Shown here piece after piece: positions 57,565 through 64,000 of a DNA stretch of 64,000 nucleotides; position 1 is the stretch's first letter; every line of letters starts with the position of its first letter. The notes below the pieces were generated by a model. It was not told the DNA's origin, searched no databases, and saw only the letters and a program-made list of their open reading frames with translations. The position numbers and the translations under genes are program-made. This stretch comes from Butyricicoccus faecihominis (lineage in GTDB: Bacteria; Bacillota; Clostridia; Oscillospirales; Butyricicoccaceae): NCBI RefSeq assembly GCF_024462775.1, contig NZ_JANGCE010000006.1:56180-120179 (forward strand). The letters are read 5' to 3'.

Positions 57565-57758
57565 CCAACGTTGAAAAGCTGGTGCGCTTCTGCAGTGAAA
57601 ACGACAATGACACAACACAGTTATTTCTCGCGCTGTTGTGCGTGGCTGGTGAAAAGATGCGTGTTGCGGAATCTGCTGATGATTTCCTTGATCGGTTGTC
57701 ACCTGCGGAAGTGGCTAAGATCAAGAGTCTGGCGGCAGGAGGTGCGCGCCATGTTTGA
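57561..57758 (+). CDS. Small prophage protein, unknown
   Basis: 65 residues, acidic, helical (VEKLVRFCSENDNDTTQLF; ADDFLDRLSPAEVAKI). Coupled to both neighbours by overlaps. No family recognised. Confidence 0.5.
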   Translation: MTNVEKLVRFCSENDNDTTQLFLALLCVAGEKMRVAESADDFLDRLSPAEVAKIKSLAAGGARHV

Positions 57759-58113
57759 CGAAAAAAAGTTTATCGAGAAGGTACGGGCTGTTGATCTTGG
57801 TGCATACTGGCCTAACATTGAACGTCAAAGGGCGCTAATGAATGCCGCTGGTGCTGATACGTATGGCCTGATGCTCGATGCAATGCGTCTTGGCTTCCTC
57901 AAAGGCCAGCGTGCTGAGCACAAGAAGCATATCAAGCCGCGGCCCAAAGCCTACAAGAATGATACCGAATGTATGGTGCATCTGCTGCATGCTAGAGTGG
58001 ATCGGATGAAAGACGATGAAACATTTATTCGTAAACTACACTATTACGCCAAAGCCTTGGAAAACGGGCCGGGATGGTCAGGGGAAGGCAGGAAGGAGGC
58101 GGCGCAGAAATGA
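57751..58113 (+). CDS. Prophage protein, unknown
   Basis: 120 residues from ATG 57751, preceded by CAGGAGGTG. Helical and basic (LMLDAMRLGFLKGQRAEHKKH resembles a conserved segment of small clostridial phage proteins). No function assigned. Overlaps the next gene by 4 bases. Confidence 0.55.
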   Translation: MFDEKKFIEKVRAVDLGAYWPNIERQRALMNAAGADTYGLMLDAMRLGFLKGQRAEHKKHIKPRPKAYKNDTECMVHLLHARVDRMKDDETFIRKLHYYAKALENGPGWSGEGRKEAAQK

Positions 58114-58346
58114 CCTATAACGATTTTATGGACGTTTTGCGTCCACTCATTATCGAAGCGTTTGAGGATGGTCGCCAAGGAAATGCGTATGATGAAGATG
58201 CGCTTTCCGAGTGGAACATGGTGTATAGCAAGGAAAAAGGTCGTCCAATGACGGAGCGGGAAAAGCGCTTGTTTGCAGGGGTTGGACGAAAGCTGATGCC
58301 CGCCAACAGGGAAGGGCTAAAGTTTGCAAAGGAGAAGGTCACATGA
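58110..58346 (+). CDS. Small prophage protein, unknown
   Basis: 78 residues. TYNDFMDVLRPLIIEAFEDG and KRLFAGVGRKLMPANREG; acidic N-terminal half, basic C-terminal half. AAGGAGGCGG upstream of the ATG. Stop overlaps the next start. Confidence 0.5.
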   Translation: MTYNDFMDVLRPLIIEAFEDGRQGNAYDEDALSEWNMVYSKEKGRPMTEREKRLFAGVGRKLMPANREGLKFAKEKVT

Positions 58347-58597
58347 CAGACATAAAAAAGAAGATCCATGCATACTTACGGCACGCCGAGGCGATCGGCC
58401 GAGCGGGCGGGACTTGCCCATTCGTACCGGGCATCGCACCGACGATGAAGTCGGAGGACAATGCGCTGCTGATCCGCGCGTGGGTGCTGCGGAACTTCCC
58501 GCCCGATACAGAAAGTAAGGAGTTTCGGGACGAGCTGGAGGACTTGATCGTACAGCTTGCCCGGCGTTGGCAGTTCGGAGCATTAAGCCGTGTTTGA
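58343..58597 (+). CDS. Small prophage protein, unknown
   Basis: 84 residues. DIKKKIHAYLRHAEAIGR and LEDLIVQLARRWQFGAL, amphipathic helices. Overlaps the primase-like gene by 8 bases, so it may assist replication, but this is context only. Confidence 0.5.
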   Translation: MTDIKKKIHAYLRHAEAIGRAGGTCPFVPGIAPTMKSEDNALLIRAWVLRNFPPDTESKEFRDELEDLIVQLARRWQFGALSRV

Positions 58598-59192
58598 GGA
58601 AATCAAGGAGCGGGTCGACATCGAGCAGGCGGCCCGCTTCTATGGCGTGGAGTTTGCGCGGGGGCACATGGCCCATTGTCCACTGCATGTGGATAATACG
58701 CCGTCTATGAGCTTTCGGAACGGCCGGTTTAAGTGCTTTTCCTGCGGTGAGGGCGGCGACGTGATCGATCTTGTGGCGGTGCTGACAGGGCTTTCGATCA
58801 AAGACGCGGCGAAGCGCATCAGCGACGACTTCGGCCTTGGGCTAGGGCAGGGGCACCGTCCCACGCGGCGTGAGCAGAGCACAGCCGAGCGGGAGCGAGC
58901 AAAAAAGCATGCGTTCTCGCTGTGGTGGCATGGCGCGTATAACATTCTGGCGCGGTACCGGCGGTTTCTGGCGCTATGCAAAGAGGGCTTCCGCCCACGT
59001 GCGCCGGGCGAGGAGGTGGTCGGGGATTTCTACATCGCGCTGCGCGAGCTGGATCTCGTGGACTATTTACTCGACCTGCTTTCCTTCGGCACGGATGACG
59101 AAAGGGTATTTATTTATCAGCATTACGGAAATGAGGTGAGAGAGCTTGCAAAAAAATTCGGATACCAATCCATTGGACGCGCTGTCGGATGA
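58590..59192 (+). CDS. Phage primase fragment with CHC2 zinc finger
   Basis: 200 residues, GTG start. The DnaG-type CHC2 zinc finger uses C30, H33, C49 and C52 (HCPLH; FKCFSCGEGG). The TOPRIM catalytic domain of a full primase is absent; the C-terminal half is unrecognised. It overlaps the DUF927 gene by 47 bases, and together they may form a split primase-helicase. Confidence 0.82.
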   Translation: MFEEIKERVDIEQAARFYGVEFARGHMAHCPLHVDNTPSMSFRNGRFKCFSCGEGGDVIDLVAVLTGLSIKDAAKRISDDFGLGLGQGHRPTRREQSTAERERAKKHAFSLWWHGAYNILARYRRFLALCKEGFRPRAPGEEVVGDFYIALRELDLVDYLLDLLSFGTDDERVFIYQHYGNEVRELAKKFGYQSIGRAVG

Positions 59193-61167
59193 AGCATGGA
59201 AAACGATCATGGAGGACACAGCGCCGCCGGGCTTTACTTTCAACGAACAGGCGCAGACGTTGGACGAGCTGCTCACCGACGATGTGGCGCTGTCCTTGCT
59301 GGCGATCGACGACGATGTGCTTCGGCAGAAGTACAAGCTGCGCATGCGTGACATAGCAAAGAAGAACGGCTTTGCCCGCGGCTTCGACGCGCAGATGCGG
59401 GCCTATGAGCGACAGGCCGCGGCTGCAGAGAAAGAAGCGCAGCAAGCCGAACGGGCCGAGCGGGAAGCGCAGCGCGATCACACGATCCGGTTGACCGGCG
59501 CGCCGCTGGAGGGGCTGACCTGCTACCACTGGACAGTGACGAATCACGGGATTGAGGGCTCGAACGGGCGGATCTGTTCGCATCCGATTTTGATCGCTGA
59601 ACGGCTGAACAATCTGGACACAGGCACACAAAAGGTAAAACTGTCATGGCCGCGCTTCAAGCGCTGGCGCAGCCTGTCGGTCAAGCGTTCAGTCATTGCC
59701 AGTCGTAACACCATTGTTTCACTGGCAGACCATGCGATCGCGGTCAACAGCGATAACGCGCCCGAGCTGGTGCTGTATTTGGCGGACTTTGAAGCGGATA
59801 ATGAGAACGTCATACCGGTCAAAAACTCGCTGGATCGCGTGGGGTGGGTGAACGGCAACATGTTCATGCCGTATTCACAGGAATGCGTTTACGATGGCGA
59901 CGAAGAATATCAAGGGGTTTTTACGGCGGTACGGCAGCAAGGGGACTTTGACGCATGGCGGGGTGAGGTATTCCGGGCCAGATCGCACAGTATCCCTTTC
60001 CGGGCCATGCTGGCCGCGTCCTTCGCGGCGCCGCTGCTTTGGAAGACCGGCGCGCTATCCTTCTTCGTCAACCTGTGGGGCGGCACGGAGGTCGGCAAAA
60101 CTGTGGCGGCCATGGCTGCCGTATCGGTGTGGGGGGACCCGGACAAACTGACCGGTTCGTTTCATTCGACCGAGGTATCACTGGAACGTAAGGCCGCGCT
60201 GTGCCACTCGATCCCGATGGTGATCGACGAGCGGGAAACAAAGAAGGACGCGGACAAGGGCGGGCTGTCGCAGACCGTATACAGGCTGTGCGAGGGCCGG
60301 AGCAAGGGCCGCGGCACACGAGGCGGCGGGGTCGAACGGATGCGCGAGTGGAGAACGACCTTTTTATCCACCGGCGAAGCGCCGCTGTCGAGTGACAACA
60401 GCAAGGCCGGCGCGATGAACCGTATTGTGGAGATCGAATGCCGCGCCCCGCTGTTTCAGGACCCCAAGGCAACGGTGGAGTTGGTACGCGAGAACTACGG
60501 CTACGCAGGGAAGATTTTCATCGAGTTTCTGTTAAAATTACCCGATTTTGGGGAGGTCAAACGGACGGTAACTGTCTTTCAGAAGTTTTTACGAGAAAAT
60601 ACGGACATTTCCGACAAGCTGATCGCCGCGCTGGCGCATCTCGGCACGGCGGATTATTTGAGCTCGATCGCGGTGTTTGGGCTTGATCCGGACATGGCGC
60701 GGGAACAGGCGAAGGACCTCGTCGTGCGGATATCTGAGGGCATGATCACCCGCTCGGAAATGGACGAGGTGAACCGGGCATGGGACTTTGTGACCGGCTG
60801 GGTCGCGGGGAACGCGAACCACTTTGAAGAGGATATGCACGCGGACGAGAACGGCGTTTTTACGGGAGGCCGTTCAGTGGCAAACTACGCGGATACATGG
60901 GGTAAATTCAATGATGATAGCACCGTGACGGTCATTGCTGATCGACTGCGCAAGGTGCTATTGGATAACGGCTTCAATCCAAAGAAATGTTTGACTGGAT
61001 TTGCGGATCTGGCACGGCTTGAGTACTCGGGGAAACGTGGGCATGGAGGTACGCTTACGCAAAAAGTGACCATTAACAAGGTACGTGCGCTTTGCTATGT
61101 GCTGCGATTAGAGCGCGAAATACCTGAAGTGGCTGGACAATCGAGGCTCGTGGCTGGACAGCAATAA
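59146..61167 (+). CDS. DUF927 helicase-like phage replication protein
   Basis: 673 residues, TTG start. Central DUF927 ATPase region (about 235-520) with a Walker A-like WGGTEVGKTVAAM near residue 310, and VIDERETKKDADKGG and FLSTGEAPLSSDNSKAGAMN downstream. The N-terminal 150 residues are charged and helical. Partners with the upstream CHC2 protein in phage DNA replication. The last codons encode two VAGQ repeats that are part of the iteron cluster described next. Confidence 0.85.
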   Translation: MQKNSDTNPLDALSDEAWKTIMEDTAPPGFTFNEQAQTLDELLTDDVALSLLAIDDDVLRQKYKLRMRDIAKKNGFARGFDAQMRAYERQAAAAEKEAQQAERAEREAQRDHTIRLTGAPLEGLTCYHWTVTNHGIEGSNGRICSHPILIAERLNNLDTGTQKVKLSWPRFKRWRSLSVKRSVIASRNTIVSLADHAIAVNSDNAPELVLYLADFEADNENVIPVKNSLDRVGWVNGNMFMPYSQECVYDGDEEYQGVFTAVRQQGDFDAWRGEVFRARSHSIPFRAMLAASFAAPLLWKTGALSFFVNLWGGTEVGKTVAAMAAVSVWGDPDKLTGSFHSTEVSLERKAALCHSIPMVIDERETKKDADKGGLSQTVYRLCEGRSKGRGTRGGGVERMREWRTTFLSTGEAPLSSDNSKAGAMNRIVEIECRAPLFQDPKATVELVRENYGYAGKIFIEFLLKLPDFGEVKRTVTVFQKFLRENTDISDKLIAALAHLGTADYLSSIAVFGLDPDMAREQAKDLVVRISEGMITRSEMDEVNRAWDFVTGWVAGNANHFEEDMHADENGVFTGGRSVANYADTWGKFNDDSTVTVIADRLRKVLLDNGFNPKKCLTGFADLARLEYSGKRGHGGTLTQKVTINKVRALCYVLRLEREIPEVAGQSRLVAGQQ

Positions 61168-61391
61168 TTTTCCAACACGCAATGAAAGTGAGCAAGTAGG
61201 GCCTTTATGAACAGATATATATTGTTTATAAAGAGAATTAATTTATAGTGTCCAGCCGTCCAGCCTGTCCAGCCACTTTTTTTAAACCTACACGCGAGGG
61301 CGTGCGTATGTATTCGCTTGCATAGACACACACGCGTGCCCGCTCTTATATAGCGTGTGTATTTCGTGAAAAATGGCTGGACGGCTGGACA
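61131..61391. repeat. Iteron cluster with AT-rich core, putative phage replication origin
   Basis: GGCTGGACA or its complement occurs at 61131, 61152, 61249, 61266 and 61383 exactly, and at 61257 and 61375 with one change. TGTCCAGCCGTCCAGCC (61249-61265) and its perfect complement (61375-61391) form a 17-bp inverted repeat. Between them and the DUF927 gene lies an AT-rich stretch (61208-61248). The region 61168-61540 has no convincing gene. Confidence 0.6.
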
Positions 61392-61540
61392 GGTCTAAAA
61401 ATCATAACATTAGAAGACCGTATGGACTGGTTATAGCAAGAAAAAAAGATAATCTGAAACAAAAAGGCGGTCAGCCAGAAAAACGCTTGGGCTGACTATG
61501 GATGGACGGGCGGGACACCCCGCCGGAAAGGATGATAAGA

Positions 61541-61702
61541 ATGGAGAAAAGACTAATTTGCCCGATGTTTTCGGCAGCGAATCAATCGTGTAATTGCATG
61601 GGCCCTTCCTGCGCATGGTTCATCACAGTGGACTGGGACGGGGATATTCAGTGCGGAGATTGCGCTATATGCAGGATCGCAGAAAGTAAGGAGGACGAAT
61701 AA
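61541..61702 (+). CDS. Small Cys-rich prophage protein
   Basis: 53 residues from the ATG at 61541 (GGAAAGG nine bases upstream). CPMFSAANQSCNCMGPSCAWF and CGDCAICRIAE hold eight cysteines, suggesting metal binding. No family recognised. Confidence 0.5.
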   Translation: MEKRLICPMFSAANQSCNCMGPSCAWFITVDWDGDIQCGDCAICRIAESKEDE

Positions 61703-61703
61703 C

Positions 61704-62156
61704 TTGAGCTGGAGACCGATAGAAACGTACTTAGAATTTGGCTTCCGTACAGGTGGAAAAGATAAGTCCGACAAGCGCCTGTTCGACGAATGGGTGCAGG
61801 ATAAAGATATCGTCCGGTGGACGTATGGGCCGAATGAACTGGTAGACCTGCCGCGGTATCTGCGGACAGGCCACCGGTACTATGTGCCCGGCGCATTCAG
61901 CCGGGGTGCGCGGTATGAGCTGCCGCCGCGCATGGATCATGCGACGATGTTTAAATCCCGATCGGGCAAGTGTTGGCTAACCTATCAGCCCTACTATGAC
62001 GCAGCGGACACGCGGCTGCTGGTCGATGACTGGGCCGAGCGCCACGGTCTGCGTGCGGTGGTGTACGAGAAAGACGAAAGCTGGTATTATCCGGGCAGCA
62101 CCTGCCTTGTGGTGATCGATGCGCCGGACGAATTGGGTAGAGGTAACAAGCGATGA
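61704..62156 (+). CDS. Prophage protein, unknown
   Basis: 150 residues, TTG start with AAGGAGG upstream. Rich in Trp, Tyr and Arg (RRLRTGHRYY-like central region; SWYYPGSTCLVVID near the end). No motif recognised. Stop overlaps the next ATG. Confidence 0.5.
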   Translation: MSWRPIETYLEFGFRTGGKDKSDKRLFDEWVQDKDIVRWTYGPNELVDLPRYLRTGHRYYVPGAFSRGARYELPPRMDHATMFKSRSGKCWLTYQPYYDAADTRLLVDDWAERHGLRAVVYEKDESWYYPGSTCLVVIDAPDELGRGNKR

Positions 62157-62386
62157 AAATTTGCGACGAAGGTGCGGTAACGCTCGCCTGTGCAGTTCTG
62201 ACGCAGGCAGCAAAAGATATTAAAAGGCAGAGCGTCACCAGAAGCGGAATAGCGGAAAATGAAGTCATGAACGGAGGAATCGATCTATATCTCGACTTAA
62301 TCGGCATAGATATGGACGCAAACGCATTTATCAAGCGGGCTAAGGAGGAACGACGTGACAACAAAGCAATGGCTCATGCGGGCTAG
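62153..62386 (+). CDS. Small prophage protein, unknown
   Basis: 77 residues (EGAVTLACAVLTQAAKDIKR; GIDLYLDLIGIDMDANAFIK). Mostly helical. Overlaps the late regulator gene by 32 bases. Confidence 0.5.
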   Translation: MKICDEGAVTLACAVLTQAAKDIKRQSVTRSGIAENEVMNGGIDLYLDLIGIDMDANAFIKRAKEERRDNKAMAHAG

Positions 62387-62777
62387 GCGCATCGATAACA
62401 GGGTTAGAGCCTTATCTGCAAGCAAGCATGAAGTTTATGATCGCGCGATAGCAGCAACAGCGCAAATTAAAGACATGCCGGGGAGCAGCGGCGGCGCCGG
62501 TGGAAGCAAAAGCGAACAGTATGCTGTATTGAGTGCAGAGGTGGACGAGCAGATCGCGGAGCTGCGTCAAGTGAAAGCTGAAATTCTGCGAGCGATACAT
62601 AAAATGCAGGATTCAACGCTGGCGACGCTGCTGATCGAGTACTACGTCAACTGCAACACGTGGGAGCAGGTTGCTGTGGATTTGGGCTTTTCGTGGCGGC
62701 ACATTCAACGCCTGCATGGGCGAGCACTTAAAAAGTTTGAAGATGTCATGGAATGTCATATACCACCTGCGGTATAA
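62355..62777 (+). CDS. Phage late transcription regulator, DUF1492/ArpU type
   Basis: 140 residues. N-terminal coiled-coil region (ARRIDNRVRALSASK) and C-terminal sigma-70 region-4-like HTH (TWEQVAVDLGFSWRHIQRLH). Such proteins sit at the end of the early region and switch on late genes in Gram-positive phages. Position just before the HNH nuclease and expected terminase fits. Confidence 0.8.
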   Translation: MTTKQWLMRARRIDNRVRALSASKHEVYDRAIAATAQIKDMPGSSGGAGGSKSEQYAVLSAEVDEQIAELRQVKAEILRAIHKMQDSTLATLLIEYYVNCNTWEQVAVDLGFSWRHIQRLHGRALKKFEDVMECHIPPAV

Positions 62778-62923
62778 TAGAGTTATAGAAATATGTTTAA
62801 GTGCAATACTTCATGACATATGCTTCTGCCGTTCAAACATGAGTGCATCTGCATAACAGTCGTACCCTCACCACCTTAATTTCCATAAGACCCTTTGTTG
62901 GGAGATAAATCTATTTTAAATAG

Positions 62924-62952
62924 TTGCAGGTAACCGTTTAATACGATATACT
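62924..62952 (+). promoter_or_regulatory. Promoter of the moron gene
   Basis: -35 TTGCAG (62924-62929), 17 bases, -10 TATACT (62947-62952), 34 bases before the ATG. The rest of the 62778-62923 gap shows nothing definite. Confidence 0.65.
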
Positions 62953-62986
62953 AAAAATTGATAATTCCGAATAATGGAGGTAAAAC

Positions 62987-63451
62987 ATGGAACCGTTCAA
63001 ACAGTGGACTTGTGATGTGTGTGGAAAGATTATTGACAACAGCGAGGACGCATATGTCGTATGGGGTACTGACGAATCAGATAAGATTGATAAAATGCGA
63101 ATTGTACATAAAAATTACCGTCACGAAGATGGTACTTTAACAGGATGTGACTTGGATCAGAAAACATTTAATCGATCGCTACCCATAAGTGCGTTTTTGG
63201 GAGGCGCTGGAATTGCACAGCTGTTGTCTCTTATTGATCCTGGAGAGATGCATACTTCGGAGTGCAGGGATAACATCGCCGACATGCGAATGTTTGTAGA
63301 GATGTTTAGAAGGTTTCAAATACCGTATTACGAGGAAGCACGCTTGTGTTTGCCAAAAGCATTTGCACAAGGCTTTTTATGCGGTACCAATGAGGTGGCG
63401 ACATATGTGCCGGATACGCTAAAAGCAGTAATTGAACGGTACAAAGATTAA
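62987..63451 (+). CDS. Independently transcribed prophage cargo (moron) protein, unknown
   Basis: 154 residues, ATG behind GGAGG. The N-terminal zinc-knuckle-like WTCDVCGKII is followed by a central ISAFLGGAGIAQLLSLIDPGE segment; later Cys and His residues could complete a metal site. It has its own promoter and terminator between the late regulator and the HNH gene, where phages often carry cargo expressed during lysogeny. No family recognised, so no function is claimed. Confidence 0.6.
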   Translation: MEPFKQWTCDVCGKIIDNSEDAYVVWGTDESDKIDKMRIVHKNYRHEDGTLTGCDLDQKTFNRSLPISAFLGGAGIAQLLSLIDPGEMHTSECRDNIADMRMFVEMFRRFQIPYYEEARLCLPKAFAQGFLCGTNEVATYVPDTLKAVIERYKD

Positions 63452-63471
63452 CAGATAATTACATATCACAA

Positions 63472-63507
63472 CAGGCCGTCTGCGGATTTCGTAGGCGGTT
63501 TTGTTAT
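63472..63507 (+). terminator. Probable terminator of the moron gene
   Basis: GCCGTCTGC pairs with GTAGGCGG through two G-T wobbles around GGATTTC, followed by TTTTGTT. Confidence 0.6.
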
Positions 63508-63516
63508 GGAAAGAAT

Positions 63517-63939
63517 GTGGTCGTGGTGCTGCAAAAGCTATGTTCCAAGTGCAAGCGAATCATACCGGCGGGCAAGGCGTACTGCGAACAGTGCCAGCGA
63601 ATTGTAGACGCGGCCAACGAGAAACGCAGGGCAGAGGGACGGCGTAAGGCTAACCGTGCGTATGATAAGCGCAGAGATCCTAAGTATACTGCGTTCTACA
63701 ACTCGGCGGAGTGGCGGACGTTATCGCATACTAAGATGATACAGGCGGGGTATCAGTGCGAGCGGTGCAAGCGGCAGCATATCATTGCCATTGCGGCAGA
63801 GGTGCATCACATACAGCCGATACAGACACCGGAAGGATGGGAGCGGCGCTTCGATATGGACAATCTGATCTGCCTGTGTACCAAGTGCCACAATGAAGCG
63901 CACGGACGCTTTCGGGGTAGGGGTACGAAAAAAGTATGA
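63517..63939 (+). CDS. Phage HNH endonuclease
   Basis: 140 residues. Zinc cysteines CSKCKR, CEQCQR and CERCKR, and an HNH core EVHHIQPIQ ... DNLICLCTKCHNEAHG. Small HNH proteins next to terminase genes assist DNA packaging in many phages. Start uncertain among in-frame GTGs at 63517, 63523 and 63526; 63523 has the best ribosome-site spacing. The sequence after it to the window edge holds no complete gene. Confidence 0.87.
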   Translation: MVVVLQKLCSKCKRIIPAGKAYCEQCQRIVDAANEKRRAEGRRKANRAYDKRRDPKYTAFYNSAEWRTLSHTKMIQAGYQCERCKRQHIIAIAAEVHHIQPIQTPEGWERRFDMDNLICLCTKCHNEAHGRFRGRGTKKV

Positions 63940-64000
63940 AGCATTTCGGGGACACCGATGCAAGGGGAGGTCTTTTCGGTAAAATCCCCTTAAATGAATT

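Larger units (their letters stand above)
50704..64000. mobile_element. Prophage integrated at tRNA-Thr, left part only
   Basis: From the tRNA 3' end rightward the gene content is that of a temperate Firmicute phage: integrase pointing toward the tRNA, repressors, antirepressors, many tiny overlapping early genes, a primase fragment, a DUF927 protein, a DUF1492 late regulator and an HNH nuclease. GC content drops visibly. The terminase, structural and lysis genes and the right attachment site lie beyond the window edge. Confidence 0.92.

Noticed and set aside
61249..61391. CRISPR-like repeat array
   Set aside because: Repeats are 9-mers in both orientations with irregular spacing and no uniform spacers; no cas genes.

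Overview
The window looks like a Gram-positive, spore-forming, fairly GC-rich anaerobe of the class Clostridia, probably a gut Oscillospiraceae/Butyricicoccaceae-type organism. This is inferred from strong AGGAGG ribosome binding sites, frequent TTG/GTG starts, a YlmC/YmxH sporulation gene, desulfoferrodoxin, an anaerobic sulfatase-maturing radical SAM enzyme and a preQ1 riboswitch. The species cannot be named from the sequence alone.

Layout. (1) 1-5922: the end of a nitrate/taurine-type ABC importer (permease tail, two ATPases), two cytoplasmic Cys-type sulfatases and, convergent, the anSME that activates them. (2) 6071-7203: polysaccharide deacetylase and PRC-barrel sporulation protein. (3) 7467-26817: a roughly 19 kb carbohydrate cluster. 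It holds five sugar-isomerase/epimerase TIM barrels (one Hyi-like), a metallo-beta-lactamase-fold hydrolase, a zinc dehydrogenase, a UPF0261 (Tm-1-like) protein, a ribose-type ABC importer and a GntR regulator. It also holds a class II aldolase, a RuBisCO-like protein, three tandem nitrilase-fold proteins (only the first with an intact catalytic triad), an NAD-dependent dehydrogenase, and RpiB-, TIM- and D-lyxose-isomerase-like proteins. The regulator promoter and the cluster promoter carry a similar inverted repeat. The gene set resembles acid-sugar/apionate and tetritol pathways but matches none I know, and it encodes no recognisable sugar kinase.

(4) 26818-31640: a type II restriction-modification pair (C5-methyltransferase and MvaI/BcnI-type nuclease) plus a DinJ/YafQ toxin-antitoxin pair, bracketed by two direct copies of a structured MITE-like repeat; a third, inverted copy lies at 39.1-39.3 kb. 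(5) 31651-44862: backbone genes. These are zwf-gnd-pgl, desulfoferrodoxin, dCMP deaminase, an orphan ABC ATPase, a MATE exporter, NhaC, an alanine/sodium symporter, a preQ1 riboswitch controlling a radical SAM protein and a YhhQ-type transporter, and a NYN/OST-HTH protein. Two small transcription units not previously obvious lie at 35.6-36.0 kb. (6) 44990-50337: an M13 metallopeptidase lipoprotein, a two-component system and the rpsF-ssb-rpsR operon.

(7) 50632-64000: tRNA-Thr(CGU) followed by the left part of a prophage integrated at its 3' end. It contains an integrase with an inserted helix-turn-helix, a HepT/MntA pair, two divergent repressor switches, two ORF6N antirepressors, many small early genes, a CHC2 primase fragment, a DUF927 helicase-like protein, an iteron-rich origin-like region, a late regulator, an independently transcribed moron gene and an HNH nuclease. 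The structural genes and right attachment site lie beyond the window. No rRNA gene or CRISPR array was seen.
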